A stretch of DNA of 64,000 nucleotides, taken from NCBI RefSeq assembly GCF_002257645.1, contig NZ_NQMO01000001.1, positions 1,226,065 through 1,290,064 of the forward strand. The letters run 5' to 3'. This document shows positions 34,236 through 43,853 of this stretch, one piece after another; the stretch's first letter is position 1, and each line of letters begins with the position of its first letter. The position numbers and the translations under genes are program-made. The notes beneath the pieces were generated by a model. The model was not told the origin of the DNA. It made no database searches and saw nothing but the letters and a program-made list of their open reading frames with translations. The stretch comes from Paenibacillus sp. XY044. GTDB lineage: Bacteria > Bacillota > Bacilli > Paenibacillales > Paenibacillaceae.

Positions 34236-35432
34236 ATGAATCCATCTTCATTACTCGAAGAAATGATGCGTCTGCCCGTGATCGATACGCATACGCATTT
34301 GATAGGCGATAAGCTGTGCGCGGCTGATTTCTGGGAAATCGCCGATTATTTCTGGTTCAACCAAGAGCTGCAAACGGCGGGATATCCAGCGGATGCGGCA
34401 CAGATGCCGTTTCAAGAGCGGGCGGAGGCCTTCGTCAGGGCTTACAAGGCTTCCCGCAACACGATGATGAATCGTGCCTTTACGGCGATCATGGGGGATT
34501 TATACGGGATCGCCATCGATGACGCGGCATCGGTGCTGCAGGCGGATGAAGTCGTCCGCAGGCAGAGAAGCACCCCGGGCTGGGCTCAAAGCGTAGCTGA
34601 CCGGCTGCACGTGCAGCGGTTTGTCGTGAACCGTCCCGAACATGCCGGATTTGAGGGCATGCGGGAGGACGCCCTGCTGCTGCCGCGAATCGACGGATGG
34701 CTGCCGGGGCTCGCTGCGGGTATCGCCCCCTCTGCCGACGCCGAACGTCAGGATCGTTTTGAGCAAGCGAAATCGTTCATTTCCGAGCAGCTGCAGTCCT
34801 ATCATGAGATGGGCTGTCCAGGGATCATGACGACACTTCCCCACTATGAGGCTGCGGCTCACGAGGATTACAAGCTCGAAACCGCAGCGCGGACGGATGA
34901 GATCATGATGCTGCTGCTCCATGAAATCTGCTCCGGCCTGCAGGAGCGCGGCATGTTCCTGCAGCTGTTCCTCGGGGTGGAACGAAGATGGGGTAGCACT
35001 TCGGCCGCCCCGGTAAACGATCCGCTCCGGATCGTCAAGCTGTATGGCTTGTTCGAGCGTTACGCCATCCCGTTCGAGCTGGTGGTTGCATCGGAACTGA
35101 ACAATTTGGACGTCGTACAGGCAGCCTGGAATTTTGCCAACGTTCACGTAGGCGGCATGTGGTGGTACAACTTCCGTGCCAGCACCTATAAGCAGAGCAT
35201 GCAATACCGGCTCGAGGCGATATCTGCGCTCAAAAGCTCGCTCATCGTCTCGGATGCACGGTGCATCGAATGGACGTACGGCAAGCTGCTGGTCGTGAAG
35301 CAGCTGCTGGCCCATTTTCTGGATGAGCAGGTTCGGGAAGGCTGGCTCACCCGTGACGATGCGTTGGCAGTGGCCGCGCAGTGGCTGCACGGCAGTGCTG
35401 CAAAACGTTACGGTTTAGCGGACGTGATCTGA
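34236..35432 (+). CDS. Amidohydrolase-superfamily protein related to uronate isomerase
   Basis: A 398-residue metal-dependent TIM-barrel protein. The first strand carries VIDTHTHL (metal ligands H20 and H22), and the C-terminal part has SDARCIEWTYGKLLVVKQLL, matching the glucuronate/uronate-isomerase branch (UxaC) where the motif around this Asp is similar. Much of the middle is unlike classic UxaC. Cytoplasmic. In an operon with GH88, which releases unsaturated uronic acid, it may isomerise or open a uronate product. Function inferred. The start follows GAGAGGAGAG, 22 bases after the GH95-like stop. Confidence 0.65.
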   Translation: MNPSSLLEEMMRLPVIDTHTHLIGDKLCAADFWEIADYFWFNQELQTAGYPADAAQMPFQERAEAFVRAYKASRNTMMNRAFTAIMGDLYGIAIDDAASVLQADEVVRRQRSTPGWAQSVADRLHVQRFVVNRPEHAGFEGMREDALLLPRIDGWLPGLAAGIAPSADAERQDRFEQAKSFISEQLQSYHEMGCPGIMTTLPHYEAAAHEDYKLETAARTDEIMMLLLHEICSGLQERGMFLQLFLGVERRWGSTSAAPVNDPLRIVKLYGLFERYAIPFELVVASELNNLDVVQAAWNFANVHVGGMWWYNFRASTYKQSMQYRLEAISALKSSLIVSDARCIEWTYGKLLVVKQLLAHFLDEQVREGWLTRDDALAVAAQWLHGSAAKRYGLADVI

Positions 35433-35524
35433 TCGCCGTAACCCTAACCGCTGAATCGTGTAAGCCGCAATGCGCTTGGCAGAACGGCTGGTCGATGAAC
35501 TTCAATGAAGAACGGAGGGAGAAC

Positions 35525-36556
35525 GTGACATTTTCACTGCTTGACCGGATGCTGCCCGCTCCGCTGGATGGGGGCTTCCGGATGGAAGGCTGGTGGGTAT
35601 GGTGCGGGTCGATCGTACGCGGAGACGACGATCGCTTTCATATGTTTGCGTCCCGGTGGCCGAAATGGCTGCCGATGCACCCGGGTTGGCTGCTCCGCTC
35701 GGAAATCGTCCGAGCCTCGTCCGATACCCCGGAAGGGCCCTATACCTACGAAGAGACTGTATTTCCCGCGAGAGGAGCGGAATACTGGGACGGACGCAGC
35801 ACCCATAACCCGCACATTCTCCGTTATGGAGACAAGTATTTGCTCTATTACATGGGGACGACGCACCCCTTCCCCGAGCCGCAGCCAGGAGAGACGGTGG
35901 ATGCAGACGACTGCCGCGTCATTGCGGCAAGGGCGAACAAGCGTGTCGGTCTGGCCGTCGCCGACAGCGTCAACGGGCCGTGGAAGCGCCTGGATACGCC
36001 TATTTTACCGACGAGGCCGGGCAAGTTCGACAGCTTCCTGACCTCCAATCCGGCTCCATGTATCCGGGAGGACGGGTCCGTGCTGCTGGTGTATAAAGCC
36101 CGGAAATATGAAGGTACAACCCATGGACAAATGACGTTAGGGGCAGCAGAAGCTTCAAGGTATGAAGGGCCGTACCGCGTCATGCGGGATACACCGCTGT
36201 TTCCGCCGGAACGGTTTCATATCGAAGACCCGTTCATCTGGCGCACGTCGGACGGGTACGCCATGATCGCCAAAGATATGGACGGGAATTTGTGCGGCGA
36301 GATGCACGGTGGCATACTGGCCACTTCTTCGGACGGCAGTGATTGGAGGCTGGAGGACAACTCTAAATCCTATTCCCGGCGTGTTCGATGGGAAGACGGC
36401 TCGGAGCTGTGGATGGGCAGTTTCGAACGACCATTTCTGCTGTTCCAGGATGGGCAGCCGACGCATTTATTTGCCGCGGTTGCGGATGGACCGGGAGGGT
36501 TCCGGCAGGCGCAACATACGTGGAATATGGTGATCCCGCTGCGGACATCGCCATGA
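35525..36556 (+). CDS. Five-bladed beta-propeller glycoside hydrolase (GH43/GH117-like)
   Basis: A 343-residue cytoplasmic protein with propeller repeats, each with an acidic residue and an aromatic strand: STHNPHILRYGDKYLLYYMG, SNPAPCIREDGSVLLVYK, IEDPFIWRTSDGYAMIAKD and FERPFLLFQDGQPTHLFAA. This is the clan GH-F/GH-J pattern; the exact family is not certain. GTG start at 35525 after GGAGGGAG, preferred over ATG 35495, which lacks a ribosome site. It lies between the amidohydrolase and GH88 genes, 92 bases after the former, and should cleave a glycosidic bond in the same imported oligosaccharide. Confidence 0.75.
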   Translation: MTFSLLDRMLPAPLDGGFRMEGWWVWCGSIVRGDDDRFHMFASRWPKWLPMHPGWLLRSEIVRASSDTPEGPYTYEETVFPARGAEYWDGRSTHNPHILRYGDKYLLYYMGTTHPFPEPQPGETVDADDCRVIAARANKRVGLAVADSVNGPWKRLDTPILPTRPGKFDSFLTSNPAPCIREDGSVLLVYKARKYEGTTHGQMTLGAAEASRYEGPYRVMRDTPLFPPERFHIEDPFIWRTSDGYAMIAKDMDGNLCGEMHGGILATSSDGSDWRLEDNSKSYSRRVRWEDGSELWMGSFERPFLLFQDGQPTHLFAAVADGPGGFRQAQHTWNMVIPLRTSP

Positions 36557-36593
36557 AATCAAGGATGATCAAACAGATACAGGAGGAGATCAA

Positions 36594-37775
36594 ATGGGAG
36601 AAACCGGATCGAAACAAACGGTAACGGGTACTGAAGGAAGCGCTCTTGGCATTTCGGAATCCGTTCAGCAGTGGGCGGATGGCGCCTGGCAGCAAATCGT
36701 GAACAAAGTGGAGCGCACCAGTCAGCGGATTGGCGTCAGTTTTCCGCATGCTTCCATTAACGGGGTGTACGACAATATGCGACCGTCCTGGTGGACCGCC
36801 GGCTTCTGGCCGGGGATATTATGGCTTATCGCCGAAGGCGGGCACCATCCTGGGCTGCAGGGGATTGCCGAGCTGATCGAGGAGAAGCTGGACGAACCGC
36901 TGTATGCGCTCGCTGTGCATCATGATGCCGGATTTATATGGACGCTCTCGGCCGTGGCCGACTACCGGATTACCGGCAGCGAGCATTCCAAGCACCGCGG
37001 GCTGATGGCCGCTGCCCAGCTGGCAAGCCGCTTTAATATAAAAGGGAACTTCATCCGGGCTTGGCATGACCTGGAGCAGGTGAACCGGGCAGGCTGGTCC
37101 ATCATCGACACGGTGATGAATTTGCCGCTCTTGTATTGGGCCTCCGAAGCGGCGGCGGATCCGCGGTTCCGACATATTGCCGCGGCACATGCAGATACGG
37201 TACTGGCGCATTTTCTGCGTCCGGACGGATCCAGTTATCATATCCTCCAGTTCGATTCCGAGACGGGCGAAAGAATCGGCGCGATGCCAGGCCAGGGTTA
37301 TGCGGAAGAATCCGCCTGGTCCAGGGGCAGCGCCTGGACGATTTATGGTCTGACCCTGTCTTATATTTACACGGGAGAAGAGCGCTTCCTGACGGGGGCC
37401 AAGCGGGCGGCCCATTTCTTCCTGGCGAACCTGCCGGACGATCATGTGCCGCATTGGGATTTCCGGGCACCGGAAGAAGGAGGCAAGCCGCGTGATACTT
37501 CAGCTGGAGCCTGCGCGGCCTGCGGGCTGATCGAGCTGTCCCGTCTGGTTCCCGAGGCGGAAGCACAGCTGTATCTCCGTTCAGCGGAACGTATCGTGCG
37601 CTCACTTCATGAGCATTATGGGACGTGGGATATGCCGGAGGAAGAAGGCTTGATCCTGTCCGGCACATCCAATTTGCCGGGCGGCGTGCACATCGATACG
37701 CCGCTGATTTACGGCGATTACTTCTTTGTTGAGGCGGTTTCCAAGCTGCGCGGCTCGGCACGGAGATTGTGGTAA
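36594..37775 (+). CDS. GH88 unsaturated glucuronyl/uronyl hydrolase
   Basis: Hydrates and cleaves the 4,5-unsaturated uronic acid that polysaccharide lyases leave at the non-reducing end. The 393-residue alpha/alpha-barrel has YDNMRPSWWTAGFWPGILWL near residue 60, the catalytic aspartates D111 in HHDAGFIW and D172 in WSIIDTVMNLPLLYW (61 residues apart, as in the Bacillus GL1 enzyme), and SRGSAWTIYGL. No signal peptide. Its presence implies that a lyase acts outside the cell, and no lyase of a known family is in the window; the beta-helix protein at 15969 is a candidate. AGGAGG precedes the ATG. Confidence 0.9.
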   Translation: MGETGSKQTVTGTEGSALGISESVQQWADGAWQQIVNKVERTSQRIGVSFPHASINGVYDNMRPSWWTAGFWPGILWLIAEGGHHPGLQGIAELIEEKLDEPLYALAVHHDAGFIWTLSAVADYRITGSEHSKHRGLMAAAQLASRFNIKGNFIRAWHDLEQVNRAGWSIIDTVMNLPLLYWASEAAADPRFRHIAAAHADTVLAHFLRPDGSSYHILQFDSETGERIGAMPGQGYAEESAWSRGSAWTIYGLTLSYIYTGEERFLTGAKRAAHFFLANLPDDHVPHWDFRAPEEGGKPRDTSAGACAACGLIELSRLVPEAEAQLYLRSAERIVRSLHEHYGTWDMPEEEGLILSGTSNLPGGVHIDTPLIYGDYFFVEAVSKLRGSARRLW

Positions 37776-37824
37776 TGTTCGTCAGCATCGAGGCAGTGAA
37801 TCAGCAGGAAAGGAGACATGCAGA

Positions 37825-39645
37825 ATGAAACGACAGGCTGAGCAGACAGCAGCGGGGTCCACACCGGAGAACTTGCTCGATGATCCGTACCATATAGAGA
37901 CGGCTCCTGAAACGCAGGAATCTGCGGATCGGGATCACCGCATGGAATGGTGGAGGGAAGCCCGGCTGGGCTTGTTTATCCATTGGGGGCCATATGCAGT
38001 GCCGGCAGGCGAGTGGAATGGGGAGGAGATCCAAGCTTCCTACAGTGAGCACATTATGCTGCGCGCAAGGATCCCGGTCACCGAATACGAAGAGATGGCG
38101 GCGGGTTTTAATCCGGTCTCCTTTGACGCGCTGAAGTGGGTACGCACCGCCAAACGGGCCGGCTTGAAATACATTATCTTTACGGCCAAGCATCATGACG
38201 GCTTTGCCATGTATGACTCGTACGTGTCCGATTACTCGGTCGTCAAGCATGCCGCTTTTGGGCGCGATCCGCTCCGAGAGTTGGCGGAAGCATGCCGGGA
38301 GGAAGGAATGGTGCTGGGCATTTACTACTCGCACGCCATGGACTGGCATGATCCCGATTCCCAAGGGAACACCTGGGACTACCCCGGAAATATCGGTGCT
38401 TACGATGACGTAGAGAGTTGGCTGCACGATCCGGATAAACGAAGCCGCTTCGAGCATTATCTGCACAGTAAATCGATTCCCCAGGTTCGCGAGCTTCTTA
38501 CGGATTACGGGAAGGTGGGGCTGATGTGGTTCGATTGCGGCGGCAAGCTGACCCGCGAGCAGGGAGAGCAATTTCTGGACACCGTATACTCGCTGCAGCC
38601 GGGCTGCCTGGTGAACAGCCGGGTGTGGAAGGCTCCCCTCGGGGATTATTCCAATACATCCGATAATCAGCTGGCGACACGGACCCTGCGCAGGGATTGG
38701 GAGAACATCATCACGTTAAACGATTCGTGGGGTTACAAAAAATCGGACCACAATTGGAAATCCCCGGCATCCATTATCCGGCAGATCATCGATGTTGTTA
38801 GTAAAAACGGTAATCTGGTCATCAATATCGGCCCTACGGAAACGGGGGAGTGGGATCCGGTATCCGAATCGATTTTACTGGAAATCGGCGATTGGTTAGA
38901 TACTTACGGAGACAGTATTTACGGGGCAGGAGCTTCTCCCACTGCAAGACCATCATGGGGAAGGTGTACGTTGAAAGGGAATACGCTGTATCTGCACGTG
39001 TTCGATCGTCCGGCGGACCACAAGCTGGTCGTGCCCGGCCTGAAAACGGATGTTCTCCGAGCCTACATGCTGGAAGACGGCAGGGAGCTGAATTTATCCA
39101 GGAGATCGGAACAGGATTTGGAGATCGAACTCCCTGAATCGGTGTCTTCCGACGCGGATGGCAGTGCCAAACCGCAGGTCATCGCCGTCCTTTGTGCTGG
39201 TCCGGTGGCAGGAAATCCGGTCAGGCTGCTGGACTCGCGGGAAGATAGCTCCCATGAACTGGGCGTATTCGATAGCGAAATATCCGGTGCTGGCCTGAAG
39301 TACGATACCGGAAAAAGGGGCCGTGACAACCTGTTGGATTGGACGGATGAACATGCCGAGGCCGTCTGGCCCGTGCGGACTTCGGGTCCCGCAGAGTTCG
39401 ACGTCCACATCGAATACGGCAGTGGTGTAGGCGAACAGGGAGGAGGCGGGACCTACCTGGTTGCCGCCGGAGACCAGACACTGCATGCTCAGGTGCAGCC
39501 TACCGGCGGACCGTATGACTTCCGCGAGTTTGATGTGGGGAGGCTGCGCTTCCCTGAAGCGGGGGAATATCTGATCCGTCTTCAGGCGGAAAGAATTACA
39601 GGCCATTACTTAATGCAGCCAAGATGCTTGAAACTGCAGCGTTGA
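37825..39645 (+). CDS. GH29 alpha-L-fucosidase
   Basis: Retaining alpha-L-fucosidase of 606 residues with a catalytic TIM barrel and C-terminal beta-sandwich. Motifs: WWREARLGLFIHWGPYAVP, YIIFTAKHHDGFAMYDS (substrate His pair), and the nucleophile Asp237 in VGLMWFDCGG; ITLNDSWGYKKSDHNWKSP follows. The last 200 residues include the usual sandwich and a further domain. No signal peptide, so it trims imported oligosaccharides together with GH95 and GH88. ATG at 37825 after AGGAAAGGAGA; earlier in-frame codons overlap GH88 and lack a ribosome site. Last gene of the island; a terminator shared with the germination operon follows. Confidence 0.92.
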   Translation: MKRQAEQTAAGSTPENLLDDPYHIETAPETQESADRDHRMEWWREARLGLFIHWGPYAVPAGEWNGEEIQASYSEHIMLRARIPVTEYEEMAAGFNPVSFDALKWVRTAKRAGLKYIIFTAKHHDGFAMYDSYVSDYSVVKHAAFGRDPLRELAEACREEGMVLGIYYSHAMDWHDPDSQGNTWDYPGNIGAYDDVESWLHDPDKRSRFEHYLHSKSIPQVRELLTDYGKVGLMWFDCGGKLTREQGEQFLDTVYSLQPGCLVNSRVWKAPLGDYSNTSDNQLATRTLRRDWENIITLNDSWGYKKSDHNWKSPASIIRQIIDVVSKNGNLVINIGPTETGEWDPVSESILLEIGDWLDTYGDSIYGAGASPTARPSWGRCTLKGNTLYLHVFDRPADHKLVVPGLKTDVLRAYMLEDGRELNLSRRSEQDLEIELPESVSSDADGSAKPQVIAVLCAGPVAGNPVRLLDSREDSSHELGVFDSEISGAGLKYDTGKRGRDNLLDWTDEHAEAVWPVRTSGPAEFDVHIEYGSGVGEQGGGGTYLVAAGDQTLHAQVQPTGGPYDFREFDVGRLRFPEAGEYLIRLQAERITGHYLMQPRCLKLQR

Positions 39646-39670
39646 CCGAACCGGCATGCGCTGTTTTCGG

Positions 39671-39720
39671 AAAAAGGGACCACCGATTCTGCGAAGCAGC
39701 AGGCGGCGGTCCCTTTTTTT
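39671..39720. terminator. Bidirectional terminator between GH29 and germination genes
   Basis: AAAAAGGGACCACCG (39671-39685) pairs with CGGCGGTCCCTTTTTTT (39704-39720). A-runs on one side and T-runs on the other let it work for both converging operons. Confidence 0.85.
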
Positions 39721-39760
39721 AAGATATAAGAAAGTACGAAGCTTCGGAGGCGCAACTTTC

Positions 39761-40870
39761 TTATTGTGATCCATTCGTCTGCTTTCCTTTTTTGGAAAAG
39801 ATCATTTTTATCATCACAACGGCTGCCAGGCCTAGGGGGATCCAGATCTGAAACACCGGGAAGTCATACATTAGGTTGCGCGTAAAGCCGATCCAGGTAT
39901 GGTAAATAAAATTGGGCGAGGCGAATGAAATGGCATAAATAAATGTGCCGACGACGATCGTCAATTTTTTGTGGCTCATTTTGACCAGATAAGACAGGCC
40001 GATGACCGCCCCCAAATAAAAAGCTGTCATTTTCACAAAAATGCCGATATAAATCAGCAAAATAATGACCGGGTCGAGACGCTCGAGAAAGTCCGCGATT
40101 TCGATTAAGCGAACCGATCTGAGCATAGGGAGGGTGGTAATGCTTAAGATTTGGGGGCTCAGTATCGTTAAATTCAACAGGTTGAATAGCAGCAGTAGGA
40201 TTCCCACGAACAGGTAGGAATAGATCGATAGCTTGGACAGGTTTTTTTTGTTGTTCAAATGCTTCCAAAACGCAAGGAATACGACGACTTCGCCAAACGG
40301 GAAGCTGATGACTTTCGGAATGGCTTCCCTGATCACCGGCATCACCCCGTGCTCCAGTACGGGCTGAAGCCGTTCCAGATGGATATTTTTGGAGACAATG
40401 AACATGACGATGATCAGGAAATAGCCGAGGATGGTAAAAGGAAGCAGAAACTCGACGACACGAAAAAAAACTTCCGTTCCCTTGGAAATCGCATAGGCGG
40501 ACAGCAATATCATAATCAGCATCAGGAGGGACAGCGGCGTTTTTGGAAGAAAGGAAATGTTGATGATATCCCCAAACTCCCTGGTGTTCCTCATGGCCTC
40601 ATAAGAAAAATAGAAAATATAAGCGGCGGTGACGATGGTCCCTAAGAAACGTCCCAAATGTTGGTTCAATATCTCGAAGAGATTGTGATCCTCATTACGC
40701 TTTTGGATGAACAGATATACCAGCAGCAGCAGCAGTCCGGCCAGCATTGCGACGATGACGACCAACCAAGCGTCCTGCTTGGCTCCCACGCCCAATTCGT
40801 ATAGTGGAGTGGTTCCAATCAGAAACAGGATCATCATCGCAATCAGCTCAAATTTGTCTATTTTTTGCAA
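39761..40870 (-). CDS. Spore germination permease, GerAB/GerKB type
   Basis: B subunit of a germinant receptor in the inner spore membrane, an amino-acid-permease-like protein of 369 residues with about ten hydrophobic segments, starting KFELIAMMILFLIGTTPLYE and including SLLMLIMILLSAYAISKG and LEFLLP-like helices. It recognises small germinants together with the A and C subunits. The gene order A-C-B is read on the minus strand (43744, 42121, 40870), and it starts 18 bases after the C-subunit stop. The germinant cannot be predicted. Confidence 0.9.
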   Translation of the reverse strand: MQKIDKFELIAMMILFLIGTTPLYELGVGAKQDAWLVVIVAMLAGLLLLLVYLFIQKRNEDHNLFEILNQHLGRFLGTIVTAAYIFYFSYEAMRNTREFGDIINISFLPKTPLSLLMLIMILLSAYAISKGTEVFFRVVEFLLPFTILGYFLIIVMFIVSKNIHLERLQPVLEHGVMPVIREAIPKVISFPFGEVVVFLAFWKHLNNKKNLSKLSIYSYLFVGILLLLFNLLNLTILSPQILSITTLPMLRSVRLIEIADFLERLDPVIILLIYIGIFVKMTAFYLGAVIGLSYLVKMSHKKLTIVVGTFIYAISFASPNFIYHTWIGFTRNLMYDFPVFQIWIPLGLAAVVMIKMIFSKKGKQTNGSQ

Positions 40871-40888
40871 GTGGGGGCACTCCTTCCG

Positions 40889-42121
40889 CTAGAACTTTTG
40901 GTTTTTGAGCAAGCTGGAGTATGACTTGTTAATCATGTTCGTGTGCTCGATGTTGATTTTGACCTGGACGCGCAGGCTGATTTCCTCAATGGGACGCTTC
41001 GATTCCATCAGTTTTCTCCAGGTGGGAGGATCTTTACGATGAATCGCGTTCATGAATCCGGTCAGATCGACGTTCATTTCCTGCAGATGGCTCCAGGTCG
41101 CCATGACTTCATCGCCGATTTGTTTGCTTATTGTACGCTCTAATTCCCGGATAACGCTGGGCTTGTTCAGGTCCAGGTTGCAGCCGGCTTCGTCGATCGC
41201 TCCCGTTGCTTGAATCTTGGCGAGAATGATCGATTTTCCATGAATGACCTTCGGTTCCAGCTTGGTTGACGATTTCAGCACACGATAGCTGACAAGCTGT
41301 TCTTCTTGGCCTTTTGCGTTGCACGGAAACACGATGATCATGCTGCTTACGCTGTCGGAGAGCCATGCTACAGAACGGCTGTTTTTTTGATCGATCCATC
41401 CCACCAGCTTGTCCTTACGGAATACGCCCAGCTCTCCGAGCTTAATGACCGCGTCATTTCGCGTCGATTTCAGGGAATCGAGGGAAGACTGCTTGGTCAG
41501 ATCTCCGGATACCTCAAGTTCGGGCGCCATGGCGCTTTGGTCTGGGCTGGCGATCATTCTGGCGAAGTCAATGAGCCGCATGTTTTGGGCTTGGGACAAA
41601 TTTTTCTGGCTTTGTTCGATGATCCGCTGGATGGCGTTGCCGGATATTTTCTCCAAAGGGATTAGCACTTCCAGCAAATTGGAGGCTTTGCCCTTGGTTA
41701 ACAGGACGGACATGGTCTCCCTGCTCTCGAACGGGCGAAGGAAAAAATCAAGAATCTCTCCGACTCCTTCTTCCCGGGCCACATCTTCGCTAAGAATTAG
41801 GACGGAGTTGTGGGCGAAAAACAGCTTCCGGGATGTTTCCAGGCTGGCATTCTGCATCGCTTCAGCAATCGAGCGCCCCTTGGTTGAGAAAATGGTCGTC
41901 GGAGACTGGCTTCCAGCACTGCCGCCGCCTGTCTGGGTGGCAATCGATTGCGGAATGACGACCTGGAACGAAATCTCCCATTTCCCGTTGCTCCGGTCGA
42001 TGGACGTCGCAGAAATGATGCTCAGCGTATTTAATTCTTGGCTGTCCCAGCATCCGCTCGTCAGCAGTACGACCGACAGCAAGAGAATCATAAGGCCCAG
42101 TCTCCGGAGCATCTTTTCCAC
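40889..42121 (-). CDS. Spore germination lipoprotein, GerAC/GerKC type
   Basis: C subunit of the germinant receptor: a 410-residue lipoprotein with signal segment LGLMILLLSVVLLTSGC, Cys24 as anchor, followed by WDSQELNTLSIISATSID, the near-universal start of the mature Ger(x)C family. RKLFFAHNSVLILSEDVARE and the C-terminal LRVQVKINIEHTNMINKS are also typical. Faces the cortex side of the inner spore membrane. Starts 27 bases after the A-subunit stop. Confidence 0.93.
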   Translation of the reverse strand: MEKMLRRLGLMILLLSVVLLTSGCWDSQELNTLSIISATSIDRSNGKWEISFQVVIPQSIATQTGGGSAGSQSPTTIFSTKGRSIAEAMQNASLETSRKLFFAHNSVLILSEDVAREEGVGEILDFFLRPFESRETMSVLLTKGKASNLLEVLIPLEKISGNAIQRIIEQSQKNLSQAQNMRLIDFARMIASPDQSAMAPELEVSGDLTKQSSLDSLKSTRNDAVIKLGELGVFRKDKLVGWIDQKNSRSVAWLSDSVSSMIIVFPCNAKGQEEQLVSYRVLKSSTKLEPKVIHGKSIILAKIQATGAIDEAGCNLDLNKPSVIRELERTISKQIGDEVMATWSHLQEMNVDLTGFMNAIHRKDPPTWRKLMESKRPIEEISLRVQVKINIEHTNMINKSYSSLLKNQKF

Positions 42122-42148
42122 CTCTTAGTTTGACCTGGATGTTCACTG

Positions 42149-43744
42149 CTATTGTTCATCTTTCGATGGCGATGGTTTTTGGATTGATTTTTGGCGTTTG
42201 ATGTTTTTCTGGCTGATTAAAGTAGGCCGTTTGAGCATGGCCCACCAAGGCACGCGCACCAACGCATCCTTTTGATCGGAAGGGGTAAAGGGCGCCAGCG
42301 GAATCAGATACGGGATTCCGAAGGAACGGAGCCCTGCCAAATGGATGAGCATCGCCATCAATCCCGCAATGATGCCGAACAACCCCAACGTGGCCGCGAG
42401 CAGCATAAATCCAAACCGGAGCAGCCGGGCCGCATTGGATATGCTGACCGAAGGAGCTACGAAGCCGGCGATGGCGGTAAAGGCCACGATAATAACCATC
42501 GCAGCGGATACCAAGCCTGCCTGCACGGCCGCTTGTCCAAGCACCAGCGCACCGACGATCGAAATCGCGGAGCCGATCGCCCTGGGCATCCGTACCCCGG
42601 CTTCCCGCAAAACTTCGAAAGTGATTTCCATGGCCAACGCTTCGACAAAGGCCGGGAACGGGACCCCTTCCCGCTGGGCAGCGAGGCTGATAAGCAGGGT
42701 TGTCGGCAGTATCTGCTGGTGGAACGTCGTGATCGCGATATACAGCGAAGGGAGGAGCATAGAAAAGACAAAAGCGATGATGCGCATCAGGCGTAAAAAG
42801 GTGGCGATGTCGAATGCCTGGTAATAATCCTCGCTGGACTGAAACAGCTTAAAAATCGTGATGGGGGCAATGAGGACAAACGGGCTCCCGTCTACGAGAA
42901 TGGCTACTTTTCCTTCCAGTATGGCCCCGGCAATGGCGTCCGGCCGTTCTGAATTCGTTAGGGTTGGAAACGGCGTAAACGTGGCGTCCTGGATAAATTC
43001 CTCGATATAGCCGCTCTCCAGCACGCTGTCGATGTCAATTCGGTCGAGCCGCCTTAAGATTTCCTGCACCACGTCATCATTCGCGATGCCGTTGATATAC
43101 ATCACGGCCACGTTCGTTTGGGACACGCGGCCGATCGTCCGGTCAACGATCCATAAATTCGGGTTTTTGATCCTACGGCGGACTAACGACGTATTGATCC
43201 GCAGATTTTCCGTGAATCCTTCTCTGGGTCCCCGAATGACGGTTTGGGACTGGGGTTCGTCCACACCGCGCTGTTCGCCGCCGGCCGAAGCCGCAGATAT
43301 CCCCTTTGCCGTACCGTCGATCAGAATAACCGCATTGCCGGCAAGAATGGCGCTGAACAGTTTATTTAAGGTATAGACTTCCGTGACTTGGCCAATGGCT
43401 AAAAAACGGTTTTTGATCCAACCCAGAACCTGGTTTGGCGGATCCAGCAAACCATCTGCATCGGCCTGGATTTGCGTCAAAGATTTCATGATGGCATTGT
43501 TGATAATCTGCTCGTCAACCAATCCGTCCGTATAAATGACGGCGACATGGATAGGTTTTCCTAAGGCCTGGTCCAACCGGCGGATAATAATGTCGGAACT
43601 GTCGCCTGTCATTTCTTTGATTAATTTTACATTAATATCCAAGTATTCGGAAAGGTCCGTTTCAGGCACATTAAATTCTGAAGGCTGCTCGTTTTTTCCT
43701 TGATTTTGATCGGAAGGTTGTTTGGATTTGGAAAAAGGTCGCAT
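42149..43744 (-). CDS. Spore germination protein, GerAA/GerKA type
   Basis: A subunit of the germinant receptor (531 residues): soluble N-terminal domain (about 1-285) with LIKEMTGDSSDIIIRRL and the family block VMYINGIANDDVVQEILRRL, then about five membrane segments from LMRIIAFVFSMLLPSLYIAI onward, REGVPFPAFVEALAMEI and GALVLGQAAVQAGLVSAAMV, all hallmarks of GerA. The ATG at 43744 (or 43747) follows AAGGTGAGG; an in-frame ATG at 43780 has no ribosome site. First gene of the operon; expected to be forespore-expressed under sigma-G, though no clear sigma-G promoter was found here. Confidence 0.93.
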   Translation of the reverse strand: MRPFSKSKQPSDQNQGKNEQPSEFNVPETDLSEYLDINVKLIKEMTGDSSDIIIRRLDQALGKPIHVAVIYTDGLVDEQIINNAIMKSLTQIQADADGLLDPPNQVLGWIKNRFLAIGQVTEVYTLNKLFSAILAGNAVILIDGTAKGISAASAGGEQRGVDEPQSQTVIRGPREGFTENLRINTSLVRRRIKNPNLWIVDRTIGRVSQTNVAVMYINGIANDDVVQEILRRLDRIDIDSVLESGYIEEFIQDATFTPFPTLTNSERPDAIAGAILEGKVAILVDGSPFVLIAPITIFKLFQSSEDYYQAFDIATFLRLMRIIAFVFSMLLPSLYIAITTFHQQILPTTLLISLAAQREGVPFPAFVEALAMEITFEVLREAGVRMPRAIGSAISIVGALVLGQAAVQAGLVSAAMVIIVAFTAIAGFVAPSVSISNAARLLRFGFMLLAATLGLFGIIAGLMAMLIHLAGLRSFGIPYLIPLAPFTPSDQKDALVRVPWWAMLKRPTLISQKNIKRQKSIQKPSPSKDEQ

Positions 43745-43853
43745 CATAATCCTCACCTTGAAATTTATATTCTGCTTCATCGTTGCCTATTTCGGAGGAA
43801 CTTAAACTAGGGGCATCGTAAGAGGATCTGTCGGATGAAAGCGTGTCGGAGAA

